Position numbers and translations under genes: made by a program
The notes under the pieces: model-generated
Told to the model about the DNA's origin: nothing
Seen by the model: only the letters and a program-made list of their open reading frames with translations
Database searches by the model: none
Shown here: one piece after another, positions 1 through 5,530 of the stretch
Position numbering within the stretch: the first letter of the stretch is position 1
How the letters are laid out: every line of letters begins with the position of its first letter
DNA from: Chitinophagaceae bacterium
GTDB lineage: Bacteria > Bacteroidota > Bacteroidia > Chitinophagales > Chitinophagaceae
Direction of reading: 5' to 3'
Assembly (NCBI GenBank): GCA_003455235.1
Contig: DMRT01000171.1
Coordinates: 1-5,942, forward strand
DNA: 5,942 nucleotides

Positions 1-1218
1 ACTAATAGCTTTCGCAGCGATCCAGCCTGTGGTCCAGGCATTTTGAAAATTGAATCCGCCGGTTACTCCATCCACGTTGATGATTTCACCGGCAAAGAAT
101 AATCCCGGGTATTTTTTACTCTGCATGGTATTAAAATCGATGTCAGCCAGTTCAATACCACCGGCAGTTACAAATTCCTCTTTGAAGGTTGTTTTTCCCT
201 TTACTTCAAATTCAGCCGTACACAGGTTTTTGATGAGCCTGTTCTGGATAGCAGCAGGAAGATCCGCCCAGCGCAGGTCTTCTTTTACACCTGATTGCTG
301 CAGCAGAAATTCCCAAAGCCGGTTGGGCAATTCAAAGGGATTGCGGTTGGTTATTTTCTGCGATGCTTTTTCAAAACGTAATTTCTGAAAGGATTCCCGC
401 AGGCTGTTTTCATTGAAAGCAGGCAACCAGTTCACCAGAATTTTAAAATGCCATCCCGTGGCGGCCAGTTCCCGGGCACCCCAGGCCGACAGTTTCAGGA
501 TCACCGGTCCGCTCATCCCCCAATGCGTGATCAGCAAAGGGCCTTCTTCGCTGAGTTTGGAACCGGCGATCTTCACCCTTGCATTTTCCACCGTTACCCC
601 CATCAGCGAAGTGATGTTATTGCCCGGCATATTGAAAGTGAACAAAGAAGGAACCGGTTCTTCAATATGATGACCCGGTTGAATAAGCCAGTTATATTGT
701 GTTGCTTTGGGATATCCTCCGGAAGCAATGCAGATATAGTCGCTCTCCACTGACCTGTTCCCTTTCAGCATTACTGACCAGTGATCACCTTGTTTAATAA
801 TGCCTTCCACCTCCTGGTTCATCCTTATATCCACACCGTATTTATTGGCTTCCCGTACCAGGCAGTCGACAATGGTTCCGGATGAATCAGTTACCGGGAA
901 CATTCTTCCATCTGGTTCTGTCTTCAGTTCCACGCCTCTTTCGCTGAACCATTGAATGGTATCGGTGGTAAAAAAATGATGGAATGCTTTTTTAAGGAAT
1001 GATGCGCCCCGGGGATATTTTTTTACCATATCGGCAATACTGAAGCAGGCATGGGTAACATTACACCTTCCGCCGCCGCTTATTCTTACTTTACCCAGCA
1101 ACTTACCTGTTTTCTCCAATATTGTCACTTCCAGCAGCGGGTTCAGCCTGGCTGCATTCACGGCGCAGAAGAATCCGCCTGCCCCGCCACCGATAACAAC
1201 CAGTCTTTTTTTCTTCAT
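1..1218 (-). CDS. HI0933/BaiN-family FAD-dependent oxidoreductase (3' end cut by window edge)
   Basis: Reading the minus strand from ATG at 1218-1216 gives 406 codons with no stop up to base 1, so the C-terminus lies outside the window. The N-terminus has a Rossmann dinucleotide-binding motif (VVIGGGAGG, residues 7-15) and an acidic residue closing the second strand (LEK, 34-36). The family motif RISGGGRCN is at 45-53. IASGGYP (164-170), HWGMSGP (232-238) and a C-terminal FAD-contact motif FFAGEIINVDGVTGG (about 374-388) follow. These fit the HI0933/YhiN/BaiN flavoproteins, usually about 400-420 residues, so little is missing. BaiN of bile-acid-degrading clostridia reduces steroid intermediates; most relatives have no proven substrate, and none is inferred here. 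It is probably cytoplasmic, as no signal peptide is seen. It diverges from the YiiX-like gene across a 48-base spacer. The family call is firm; the reaction is unknown. Confidence 0.93.
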   Translation of the reverse strand, partial: MKKKRLVVIGGGAGGFFCAVNAARLNPLLEVTILEKTGKLLGKVRISGGGRCNVTHACFSIADMVKKYPRGASFLKKAFHHFFTTDTIQWFSERGVELKTEPDGRMFPVTDSSGTIVDCLVREANKYGVDIRMNQEVEGIIKQGDHWSVMLKGNRSVESDYICIASGGYPKATQYNWLIQPGHHIEEPVPSLFTFNMPGNNITSLMGVTVENARVKIAGSKLSEEGPLLITHWGMSGPVILKLSAWGARELAATGWHFKILVNWLPAFNENSLRESFQKLRFEKASQKITNRNPFELPNRLWEFLLQQSGVKEDLRWADLPAAIQNRLIKNLCTAEFEVKGKTTFKEEFVTAGGIELADIDFNTMQSKKYPGLFFAGEIINVDGVTGGFNFQNAWTTGWIAAKAIS

Positions 1219-1235
1219 CCGTTAATTTGTAACTT

Positions 1236-1243
1236 CAAACTTA
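1236..1243 (-). promoter_or_regulatory. Possible Bacteroidota -7 promoter element for the flavoprotein gene
   Basis: On the minus strand this reads TAAGTTTG, an exact match to the Bacteroidota -7 consensus TAnnTTTG, ending 17 bases before the flavoprotein ATG. Transcription would start roughly 10-14 bases before the start codon. I see no TTTG/TTG at the usual -33 distance, so the call is tentative. An 8-base motif with two free positions also occurs by chance. Confidence 0.35.
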
Positions 1244-1266
1244 AGAATAACATTCAACCCATCCGC

Positions 1267-1857
1267 ATGGCCGGTAAAATCACCAAAAAAGAACTGCTCA
1301 ACATGCCGGTGATCCGGTATGACAAAATACGGGATCACCTGAAAACCGGTCATATTTTTTTCAGCAGCGGCAGTTATGCATTTTCCGGTATCATTCAAAA
1401 ACTCACCAAGAGCACCTGGAGCCACGTAGCTGTAATTTATAAAGACGAAGAACTGGGCAGGGTGCTGGTACTGGAAGCGGAACCAAGCATCGGCATACGG
1501 CTGATACCGCTTTCCAATTACCTGAAGAATTATAAAGGCACCAAACGGGCCTACAAAGGACAGATCGCCATTGCCCAGCTGAACATACCCCTGGAAAAGG
1601 AATCACTGAACAGGGGCATCAGTTTCGGGCTGGACGAACTCACCAGGCCCTATGATAATTTCGAGATCTTACGCATCATGGTGCGCATCCTGTTTCACAT
1701 CAGCAAACGGGAGCGCAACAAATCGTACATCTGCAGTGAACTGGTAAGGGATATTTATGCCAGGGCAGGGATAGTGGTTCAGTACAAAGACACCTACATC
1801 AGCCCTGATAATATCTGGACCGACAACCGGGTGGAGTTAAAGTACCGCATTCTTTAA
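1267..1857 (+). CDS. YiiX-like permuted papain-fold (NlpC/P60-related) putative cysteine hydrolase
   Basis: This 196-residue protein resembles the YiiX/DUF830 branch of the permuted NlpC/P60 superfamily, in which the His comes before the catalytic Cys. LKTGHIFFSSG (25-35) fits the family opening. WSHVAVIY (51-58) would supply His53. VLEAEP (68-73) would supply the third polar residue (Glu70 or Glu72). SYICSELV (153-160) supplies the likely nucleophile Cys156. YISPDNIW (177-184) fits the usual SP-D ending. Members cleave or bind amide or ester bonds in peptides, cell-wall material or lipids; the substrate here is unknown. ATG 1267 was chosen because the longer frame from 1051 runs antisense through the flavoprotein 5' end. 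ATG 1303 (Met13) would still keep the domain. From either start there is no signal peptide or lipobox, so the product looks cytoplasmic. It overlaps map tail to tail by 21 bases. No convincing promoter; TTAATTTG (1222-1229) is one base off the -7 consensus. Confidence 0.85.
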   Translation: MAGKITKKELLNMPVIRYDKIRDHLKTGHIFFSSGSYAFSGIIQKLTKSTWSHVAVIYKDEELGRVLVLEAEPSIGIRLIPLSNYLKNYKGTKRAYKGQIAIAQLNIPLEKESLNRGISFGLDELTRPYDNFEILRIMVRILFHISKRERNKSYICSELVRDIYARAGIVVQYKDTYISPDNIWTDNRVELKYRIL

Positions 1858-2661
1858 GGCATCGTAATCAGAACAAAGATTGGCATTGGCTTTTTCAGCC
1901 GCTTCTATCTTTACAAAGGAAGATAAGATATCTGCTTTACCCCGCTGAATGGCCACATCGTGTTCGTAGTGAGCAGCTGGTTTTCCATCGGCGGTGCGGA
2001 TGGTCCAGCCGTCTTTATCATGGTACACATCCTTGGTGCCCATATTAATCATTGGTTCAATGGCGATCACCATTCCTTCTTTCAGCTTAGCGCCGGTACC
2101 CCGTTTGCCAAAGTTGGGAACCTGTGGTTCTTCGTGCAGGTGACGGCCCAGGCCATGGCCCACCAGGTCTCTCACCACACCATACCCATGTTGCTTTTCG
2201 GTATATTCCTGGATGGCAAATGCAATATCGCCGGTGCGGTTGCCGTGAATGGCTTTTTCAATTCCTTTATAGAGTGATTCTTTGGTAACCCGTAAAAGTT
2301 GTTTCAATTCATCTGTGATTTCACCCACCGCAAATGTATAGGCACTGTCGCCATGAAAACCATTTTTAAAAACGCCGGCATCCACAGAAATAATATCTCC
2401 TTCCTTCAGTTCCTTTTTATTGGGGAAGCCATGCACCACGGCATCGTTCACCGAAATGCAGCAGGTAAAGGGGAAGCCGTTGTATCCTTTGAAGGAAGCG
2501 CTGGCGCCATTATCAAGAATAAATTCTTCGGCAATCTTATCCAGTGCCAGTGTAGTTACTCCGGGTTTGATGTACGATGCCACCAGTGCCAGCGTTTCGC
2601 TCACGAGCAGGCTGCTTTCCCGCATCAGTTCAATTTCCGCCTTGCTTTTATAAATGATCAT
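1837..2661 (-). CDS. map: Type I methionine aminopeptidase
   Basis: The 274-residue product removes the initiator Met from new proteins at the ribosome. The pita-bread metallopeptidase fold is recognisable, with all five dinuclear metal ligands: Asp94 (SVDAG), Asp105 (GDSAY), His169 (VGHGLG), Glu202 (AIEPM) and Glu233 (YEHDVA). The substrate-side residues His77 (VVHGFP) and His176 (HLHEEP) are also present. There is no N-terminal zinc-finger extension, so this is the short class Ia form. It is slightly longer than the 264-residue E. coli enzyme because of a tail of about 25 residues after the last strand. Map commonly follows secY in Bacteroidota, as here. Its 89-base spacer holds a terminator-like hairpin and an exact -7 box right before the ATG, so it may be transcribed on its own. 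No Shine-Dalgarno site is seen. Its last 21 bases, including the TAA, overlap the convergent gene. Confidence 0.98.
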   Translation of the reverse strand: MIIYKSKAEIELMRESSLLVSETLALVASYIKPGVTTLALDKIAEEFILDNGASASFKGYNGFPFTCCISVNDAVVHGFPNKKELKEGDIISVDAGVFKNGFHGDSAYTFAVGEITDELKQLLRVTKESLYKGIEKAIHGNRTGDIAFAIQEYTEKQHGYGVVRDLVGHGLGRHLHEEPQVPNFGKRGTGAKLKEGMVIAIEPMINMGTKDVYHDKDGWTIRTADGKPAAHYEHDVAIQRGKADILSSFVKIEAAEKANANLCSDYDALKNAVL

Positions 2662-2665
2662 GGTA

Positions 2666-2673
2666 CAAAATTA
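2666..2673 (-). promoter_or_regulatory. Possible -7 promoter element directly upstream of map
   Basis: The minus strand reads TAATTTTG, an exact match to TAnnTTTG, ending four bases before the map ATG (2661). A start site 4-7 bases downstream would fall on or next to the A of the ATG, giving a leaderless or nearly leaderless mRNA. No clear -33 TTG is seen, because that distance falls inside the preceding hairpin. The location just after a terminator supports it; the motif alone is weak. Confidence 0.42.
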
Positions 2674-2707
2674 CAATTAAAATAAACCCCGACTTATTCA
2701 GTCGGGG
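2674..2707 (-). terminator. Intrinsic terminator between secY and map
   Basis: On the minus strand, a perfect 8-bp stem CCCCGACT/AGTCGGGG (2707-2700 with 2694-2687) with a 5-base loop is followed by TTTATTTTAATTG (2686-2674). A GC-rich stem with a T-rich tail is the classic Rho-independent shape. It lies 43 bases after the secY stop and just before map, so it would end or reduce transcription from the ribosomal block. The plus side is also T-rich, but no plus-strand gene leads into it. Confidence 0.8.
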
Positions 2708-2727
2708 CTTAATATTATTTTTTAAGT

Positions 2728-2739
2728 CCCCGTTAGGGG
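2728..2739 (-). other. Small hairpin after the secY stop
   Basis: CCCC/GGGG form a 4-bp stem around a 4-base loop (TAAC on the minus strand), 11 bases after the secY stop codon. It is followed on the minus strand by an A-rich rather than T-rich run, so it is not a terminator by itself. It may simply protect or shape the secY 3' end, or be chance. Confidence 0.3.
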
Positions 2740-2750
2740 TAAAATCCGTT

Positions 2751-4082
2751 TTAAACACCTCCGGCAGTAACCTGCTGTCTTCCCTGTATGCGTCCGCTGC
2801 TCATCAGACCATCGTACTGGCGCATGAGCAACTGGGTTTCTATCTGCTGCAGTGTATCAAGAATTACAGCCACGTTGATCAGCAAAGAAGTTCCGCCGAA
2901 GAAGGTGGAGAATCCCTGCTGCATGCCGAAAATAACCTGGATGATCCCTGGCAGGATACCAACAAAGGCAAGCAGTACAGCTCCCGGCAGGGTGATGCGG
3001 TCCATTATGGTACCGATATAATCCGCGGTGGGTTGGCCGGGTTTAACACCAGGGATGAACCCGTTGTTGCGTTTCAGGTCGTCGGCCATCTGCTTCGGGT
3101 TAAAGATCAGGGCGGTGTACAGGAAGGTGAATGCAATCACACAAACAGAGTATACAATCATGTATCCCCCGTGCGTATGGTCGGTGAAATATTTTGTCCA
3201 GGTTGCAGTGCCGCCATACGAAAACAGGGTTGGCAGGAACAGGATGGCCTGTGCAAAAATGATGGGCATTACACCCGATGCATTTACTTTTAATGGCAGG
3301 AAGTTACGGGCGCCACCAAACTGGCGGTTGCCCACGATCTGCTTGGCATAGTTCACGGGAACTTTTCGGGTACCCTGAACCAGTAATATCACACCCAGTA
3401 TCACGGCAATAAGCAATACCACTTCAATCAGTATAAGCAGGATACCGCCGGCACCTCTTGTGATACGGGAAGCCCATTCCTGCTGGATGGATGCCGGAAG
3501 GCGGGCGAGGATACCCACCATGATGATGATGGAAGTACCGTTACCCAATCCTTTGTCGGTGATTTTTTCACCCAGCCACATTACAAACAGGGTACCCACG
3601 GTGAGGATGATCACGGTGGAGGGCCAGAAATATACGCTGAATGAAGGCACCACTGCTTCGCCCAGGCTTCTTAAATAGCCGATATAAGCGGCCGCCTGGA
3701 AAGCAGTTACGATTACGGTGAGGTATCGTGTCCATTGATTGATCTTCTTACGTCCGCTCTCTCCTTCTTTCTGGATCTTGGCCATTTGCGGAACCAGGAT
3801 GGTCATCAGCTGCATAAAGATAGAGGCAGAGATGTAGGGCATGATACCCAGGGCAAAGATGGATGCTTTGGAAAATGCACCGCCCACAAATGTATCCAGC
3901 AGCCCGAGCATACCGGATTTGGTATTATCAGTAAGAGCGGCCAGTTTATTGGGGTCGATACCGGGAAGTACAATGTAAGAACCCACCCGATAGATAAAGA
4001 TCAGCAGTAAGGTAAACGTGATCTTATTGCGCAGCTCTTCAATGCTCCAGATATTCTTTAGTGTTTGAATGAACTTCTTCAC
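2751..4082 (-). CDS. secY: Preprotein translocase subunit SecY (GTG start)
   Basis: SecY is the channel subunit of the SecYEG translocon in the inner membrane, through which exported and membrane proteins pass. The 443 residues match the family length and contain about ten hydrophobic spans. Landmarks are TM1 (about 21-40), the TM2 signature ALGIMPYISASIFMQLM (77-93), the cytosolic loop VPQMAKIQKEGESGRKKINQ (97-116), GLGNGTSIII (178-187), NASGVMPIIFAQ (267-278), the large cytosolic loop NPKQMADDLKRNNGFIPGVKPG (328-349) and the C-terminal QLLMRQYDGLM (417-427). The start is GTG at 4082-4080: the upstream frame has no ATG, and the protein then opens MKKFIQTLKNIWSIEELR, as expected. It follows rplO, its standard neighbour, but across a 76-base spacer containing a terminator-like hairpin. 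This suggests secY is expressed below the ribosomal genes. Confidence 0.98.
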   Translation of the reverse strand: MKKFIQTLKNIWSIEELRNKITFTLLLIFIYRVGSYIVLPGIDPNKLAALTDNTKSGMLGLLDTFVGGAFSKASIFALGIMPYISASIFMQLMTILVPQMAKIQKEGESGRKKINQWTRYLTVIVTAFQAAAYIGYLRSLGEAVVPSFSVYFWPSTVIILTVGTLFVMWLGEKITDKGLGNGTSIIIMVGILARLPASIQQEWASRITRGAGGILLILIEVVLLIAVILGVILLVQGTRKVPVNYAKQIVGNRQFGGARNFLPLKVNASGVMPIIFAQAILFLPTLFSYGGTATWTKYFTDHTHGGYMIVYSVCVIAFTFLYTALIFNPKQMADDLKRNNGFIPGVKPGQPTADYIGTIMDRITLPGAVLLAFVGILPGIIQVIFGMQQGFSTFFGGTSLLINVAVILDTLQQIETQLLMRQYDGLMSSGRIQGRQQVTAGGV

Positions 4083-4108
4083 AGAATGTAAACGATTTAA
4101 ATGTTTTG

Positions 4109-4135
4109 CGCTAAGTAAAAATGGCCCGCTTAGCG
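4109..4135 (-). other. Alternative (anti-terminator-like) pairing upstream of secY
   Basis: CGCTAAG (4135-4129 on the minus strand) can pair perfectly with CTTAGCG (4115-4109), a 7-bp stem with a 13-base loop. The first arm lies inside the loop side of the terminator hairpin at 4123-4141, so the two structures exclude each other. This is the layout of an attenuator, but no effector-binding domain or leader peptide is visible. The pairing could be chance. Confidence 0.4.
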
Positions 4136-4145
4136 AGGGCCGGGC
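4116..4145 (-). terminator. Terminator-like hairpin between rplO and secY
   Basis: On the minus strand GGCCC (4141-4137) pairs with GGGCC (4127-4123), extended by GC/GC around a TAA loop with a 2-base bulge. ATTTTTAC (4122-4115) follows directly. An alternative register GCCCG/CGGGC is also possible (4145-4141 with 4128-4124). It starts 14 bases after the rplO stop and ends about 35 bases before the secY start. It probably reduces, rather than fully stops, read-through into secY, since secY needs a promoter and no TAnnTTTG is seen in the spacer. Confidence 0.65.
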
Positions 4146-4158
4146 AAATATCGTGAAT

Positions 4159-4608
4159 TTATTTTACTATCTCCAGTGAACCGCCTGCTGCTTCAATGAT
4201 CGCTTTGGCTTTTTCGCTGGCCGCATTCACTTTGAAGCTGTATTTTCCTTTCAGTTCTCCGTTACCCAGGATCTTCACACTGTCGAACTGGCTGATGAGC
4301 CCGTTGATGTACAGGTTCTGAAGACTGAACTCGGTGAGGTTGTATTTTTCTGCCAGCTGGTCGATCTGGCCAACATTGAGAACTTTAAATTCGACACGGT
4401 TGTTGTTCTTGAATCCACGTTTGGGGATACGGCGCTGAATCGGCATCTGGCCACCTTCGTGCGCCTTTTTGCTTTTATAACCGGCACGGCTTTGTCCGCC
4501 TTTATTACCTTTTGTAGAGGTTCCGCCTTTACCGCTTGCTTCACCGCGGCCAATTCTTTTTTCTTTGTGCGTAGCGCCTTTTGCAGGCCTGAGAGTGTGT
4601 AATTTCAT
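4159..4608 (-). CDS. rplO: 50S ribosomal protein L15
   Basis: L15 is a 23S rRNA-binding protein of the large subunit that acts late in 50S assembly. The 149 residues match bacterial L15. The basic, glycine-rich N-terminal extension (IGRGEASGKGGTSTKGNKGG, 19-38) runs through 23S rRNA. RRIPKRGF (59-66) follows, and the compact C-terminal domain includes VKILGNGELKGKYSFKV (111-127) and ends GGSLEIVK. It starts at ATG 4608, where the family start MKLHTLRPAKG is seen, with an A-rich leader (AAAATAAAAGCAAG) instead of a Shine-Dalgarno site. The order rpmD-rplO-secY is the standard spc order. The 131-base spacer before it is unusually long for this operon and is filled with short repeats and a hairpin. 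Confidence 0.98.
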   Translation of the reverse strand: MKLHTLRPAKGATHKEKRIGRGEASGKGGTSTKGNKGGQSRAGYKSKKAHEGGQMPIQRRIPKRGFKNNNRVEFKVLNVGQIDQLAEKYNLTEFSLQNLYINGLISQFDSVKILGNGELKGKYSFKVNAASEKAKAIIEAAGGSLEIVK

Positions 4609-4630
4609 CTTGCTTTTATTTTAAACTTAC

Positions 4631-4650
4631 GCCCCGAAAGCATTCGGGGC
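4631..4650 (-). other. Strong hairpin between rpmD and rplO
   Basis: GCCCCGAA/TTCGGGGC form a perfect 8-bp stem with a 4-base loop, ending 22 bases before the rplO ATG. The minus-strand tail GTAAGTTTAAAATAAAAG has only one short T run, so it is a poor intrinsic terminator. It may be a weak attenuator, an RNA processing site or a structure that sets rplO translation. TAAGTTTA just after it is one base off the -7 promoter consensus. Confidence 0.5.
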
Positions 4651-4657
4651 TCGCTTG

Positions 4658-4697
4658 GTTGATTTGATGATTTAGTAATTTGGTGATCGGGTAATGA
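4658..4697. repeat. Degenerate 8-nt tandem repeat in the rpmD-rplO spacer
   Basis: On the plus strand five 8-base units follow one another: GTTGATTT, GATGATTT, AGTAATTT, GGTGATCG and GGTAATGA. Unit positions 3 (T), 5 (A) and 6 (T) are constant. A second copy of the same series lies at 5921-5942. The spacing is strict, so this is not just AT-rich sequence. It is non-coding and lies between two genes normally only a few bases apart. Confidence 0.65.
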
Positions 4698-4713
4698 TGG
4701 TCCTTTATTATTC

Positions 4714-4745
4714 TATTGGCGCATCAGCACATCAGCAAATTACAG
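4714..4745. repeat. CATCAGCA tandem duplication at the rpmD 3' end
   Basis: CATCAGCA occurs twice without a gap (4722-4729 and 4730-4737). The flanks TATTGGCG and AATTACAG keep the same 8-base phase but are diverged. The last unit covers the rpmD stop codon (TTA on plus, 4740-4742), so the array directly abuts or slightly enters the gene. Two perfect units alone is modest evidence. Confidence 0.45.
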
Positions 4746-4919
4746 TTCTTCTACTTTCACGAGGTGGTTCACTTTATTCACCATACCCAGAATCTGCGGG
4801 GTGGCTTCCACTTCTACAGAAGCATTCAGTTTTTTCAAACCAAGGGCAACCATGGTTCTTTTCTGACGCTCTGAGCGGTCGATCACGCTTTTAACCTGTG
4901 TAACTTTTATCTTTTTCAT
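4740..4919 (-). CDS. rpmD: 50S ribosomal protein L30
   Basis: L30 is a small 23S rRNA-binding protein of the large subunit. The 59 residues match the usual bacterial length of about 60 and show the family course: VTQVKSVIDRSERQKRT (6-22), a helix start MVALGLKKLNASVEVE (23-38), and TPQILGMVNKVNHLVKVEEL (40-59). The frame is open upstream to an ATG at 4970, but that would add 17 residues encoded by repeat sequence with no family counterpart. ATG 4919 is therefore taken. Its place between rpsE and rplO is the standard spc order. No Shine-Dalgarno site is seen; the leader just before the ATG is short and A/T-rich. Both flanking spacers carry repeats. Confidence 0.97.
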   Translation of the reverse strand: MKKIKVTQVKSVIDRSERQKRTMVALGLKKLNASVEVEATPQILGMVNKVNHLVKVEEL

Positions 4920-4926
4920 TTTACTT

Positions 4927-4981
4927 ATGGTTGATGGTTCACCGTTCATAGCGATCAAACCATGAACCATGAACTATGAAC
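4927..4981. repeat. Inverted heptamer array in the rpsE-rpmD spacer
   Basis: On the plus strand three heptamers GTTGATG, GTTCACC and GTTCATA (4930-4950) face three of the opposite sense, CATGAAC, CATGAAC and TATGAAC (4961-4981), across a short centre. The arms 4927-4941 and 4963-4977 pair at 13 of 15 positions with a 21-base loop. The element fills most of the 66-base spacer and would form a hairpin in the mRNA before rpmD. Confidence 0.65.
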
Positions 4982-4985
4982 TAAT

Positions 4986-5504
4986 TTATCCGTTAAATAC
5001 TTTCTTCAGTGAAACGCCGCGTGTTTTGGCAACAGATACCGGCTCACGCAGTTCGGACAACGCTTTAAAAGTTGCTTTCACCACGTTGTGCGGATTGGCT
5101 GAACCGAGGTTCTTGGCCAGTACGTCGGTGATGCCGGCCGCTTCCAGTACAGCACGCATGCTGCCGCCCGCGATCACACCGGTACCATGAGCAGCCGGTT
5201 TGATGTATACCTTGGCGGCGCCTTCTTTGGTCAGCTGATCGTGTGGAATGGTGCCATGCATGATCGGAACTTTGATCAGGTTTTTCTTGGCGTCTTCAAT
5301 TCCTTTGGTGATGGCTTCCTGTACTTCTTTGGCTTTACCCAGGCCATGACCAACCACACCCGCTTCGTTACCTACCACCACGAGGGCAGAGAAACTGAAT
5401 GCGCGGCCGCCTTTGGTTGTTTTCACCACACGGTTGATAGCAACCACTTTGTCTTTCAGTTCCAGGTCGCCTGCTTTTACTTTATTTCCAATTGTATTTG
5501 ACAT
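4986..5504 (-). CDS. rpsE: 30S ribosomal protein S5
   Basis: S5 sits near the mRNA entry and decoding region of the small subunit and affects translational accuracy. The 172 residues show both domains. The N-terminal dsRNA-binding-like domain (about 14-79) includes [20 protein letters not shown] (16-35) and [11 protein letters not shown] (51-61). The C-terminal domain includes IMHGTIPHD (81-89), the loop [12 protein letters not shown] (103-114) and [21 protein letters not shown] (125-145). The KGGR loop (31-34), where accuracy and spectinomycin changes are known in the family, looks normal. It starts at ATG 5504, 26 bases after rplR, with an A/T-rich leader and no Shine-Dalgarno site. The order rplR-rpsE-rpmD is standard. 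Confidence 0.98.
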   Translation of the reverse strand: MSNTIGNKVKAGDLELKDKVVAINRVVKTTKGGRAFSFSALVVVGNEAGVVGHGLGKAKEVQEAITKGIEDAKKNLIKVPIMHGTIPHDQLTKEGAAKVYIKPAAHGTGVIAGGSMRAVLEAAGITDVLAKNLGSANPHNVVKATFKALSELREPVSVAKTRGVSLKKVFNG

Positions 5505-5530
5505 CTATTTTCGATTAGAAAGTTTAAAAT

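Noticed and set aside
50..753. Plus-strand frames of 85-112 codons near the left edge
   Set aside because: They are antisense to the flavoprotein, whose minus-strand frame is open from 1218 to 1 with its motifs in order.
1051..1266. 72-codon N-terminal extension of the YiiX-like gene
   Set aside because: It lies almost wholly antisense to the well-supported 5' end of the flavoprotein gene, and its translation looks like antisense sequence with no family match.
1960..2685. Plus-strand open frames of 105 and 128 codons opposite map
   Set aside because: They are antisense to a gene with all catalytic residues in place and show no recognisable domain.
3028..3351. Plus-strand 107-codon frame opposite secY
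   Set aside because: Antisense to conserved SecY segments; its composition follows from the opposite strand.
4275..4553. Minus-strand 92-codon frame inside rplO
   Set aside because: It is an out-of-frame reading of the basic L15 coding sequence.
4920..4970. Longer rpmD starting at ATG 4970
   Set aside because: The extra 17 residues come from the heptamer repeat array and have no counterpart in L30, which starts MKKIKVTQ here.
4927..4981. CRISPR-like repeats
   Set aside because: Units are only 7-8 bases with no unique spacers of regular length, so this is a short tandem or inverted repeat, not a CRISPR array.
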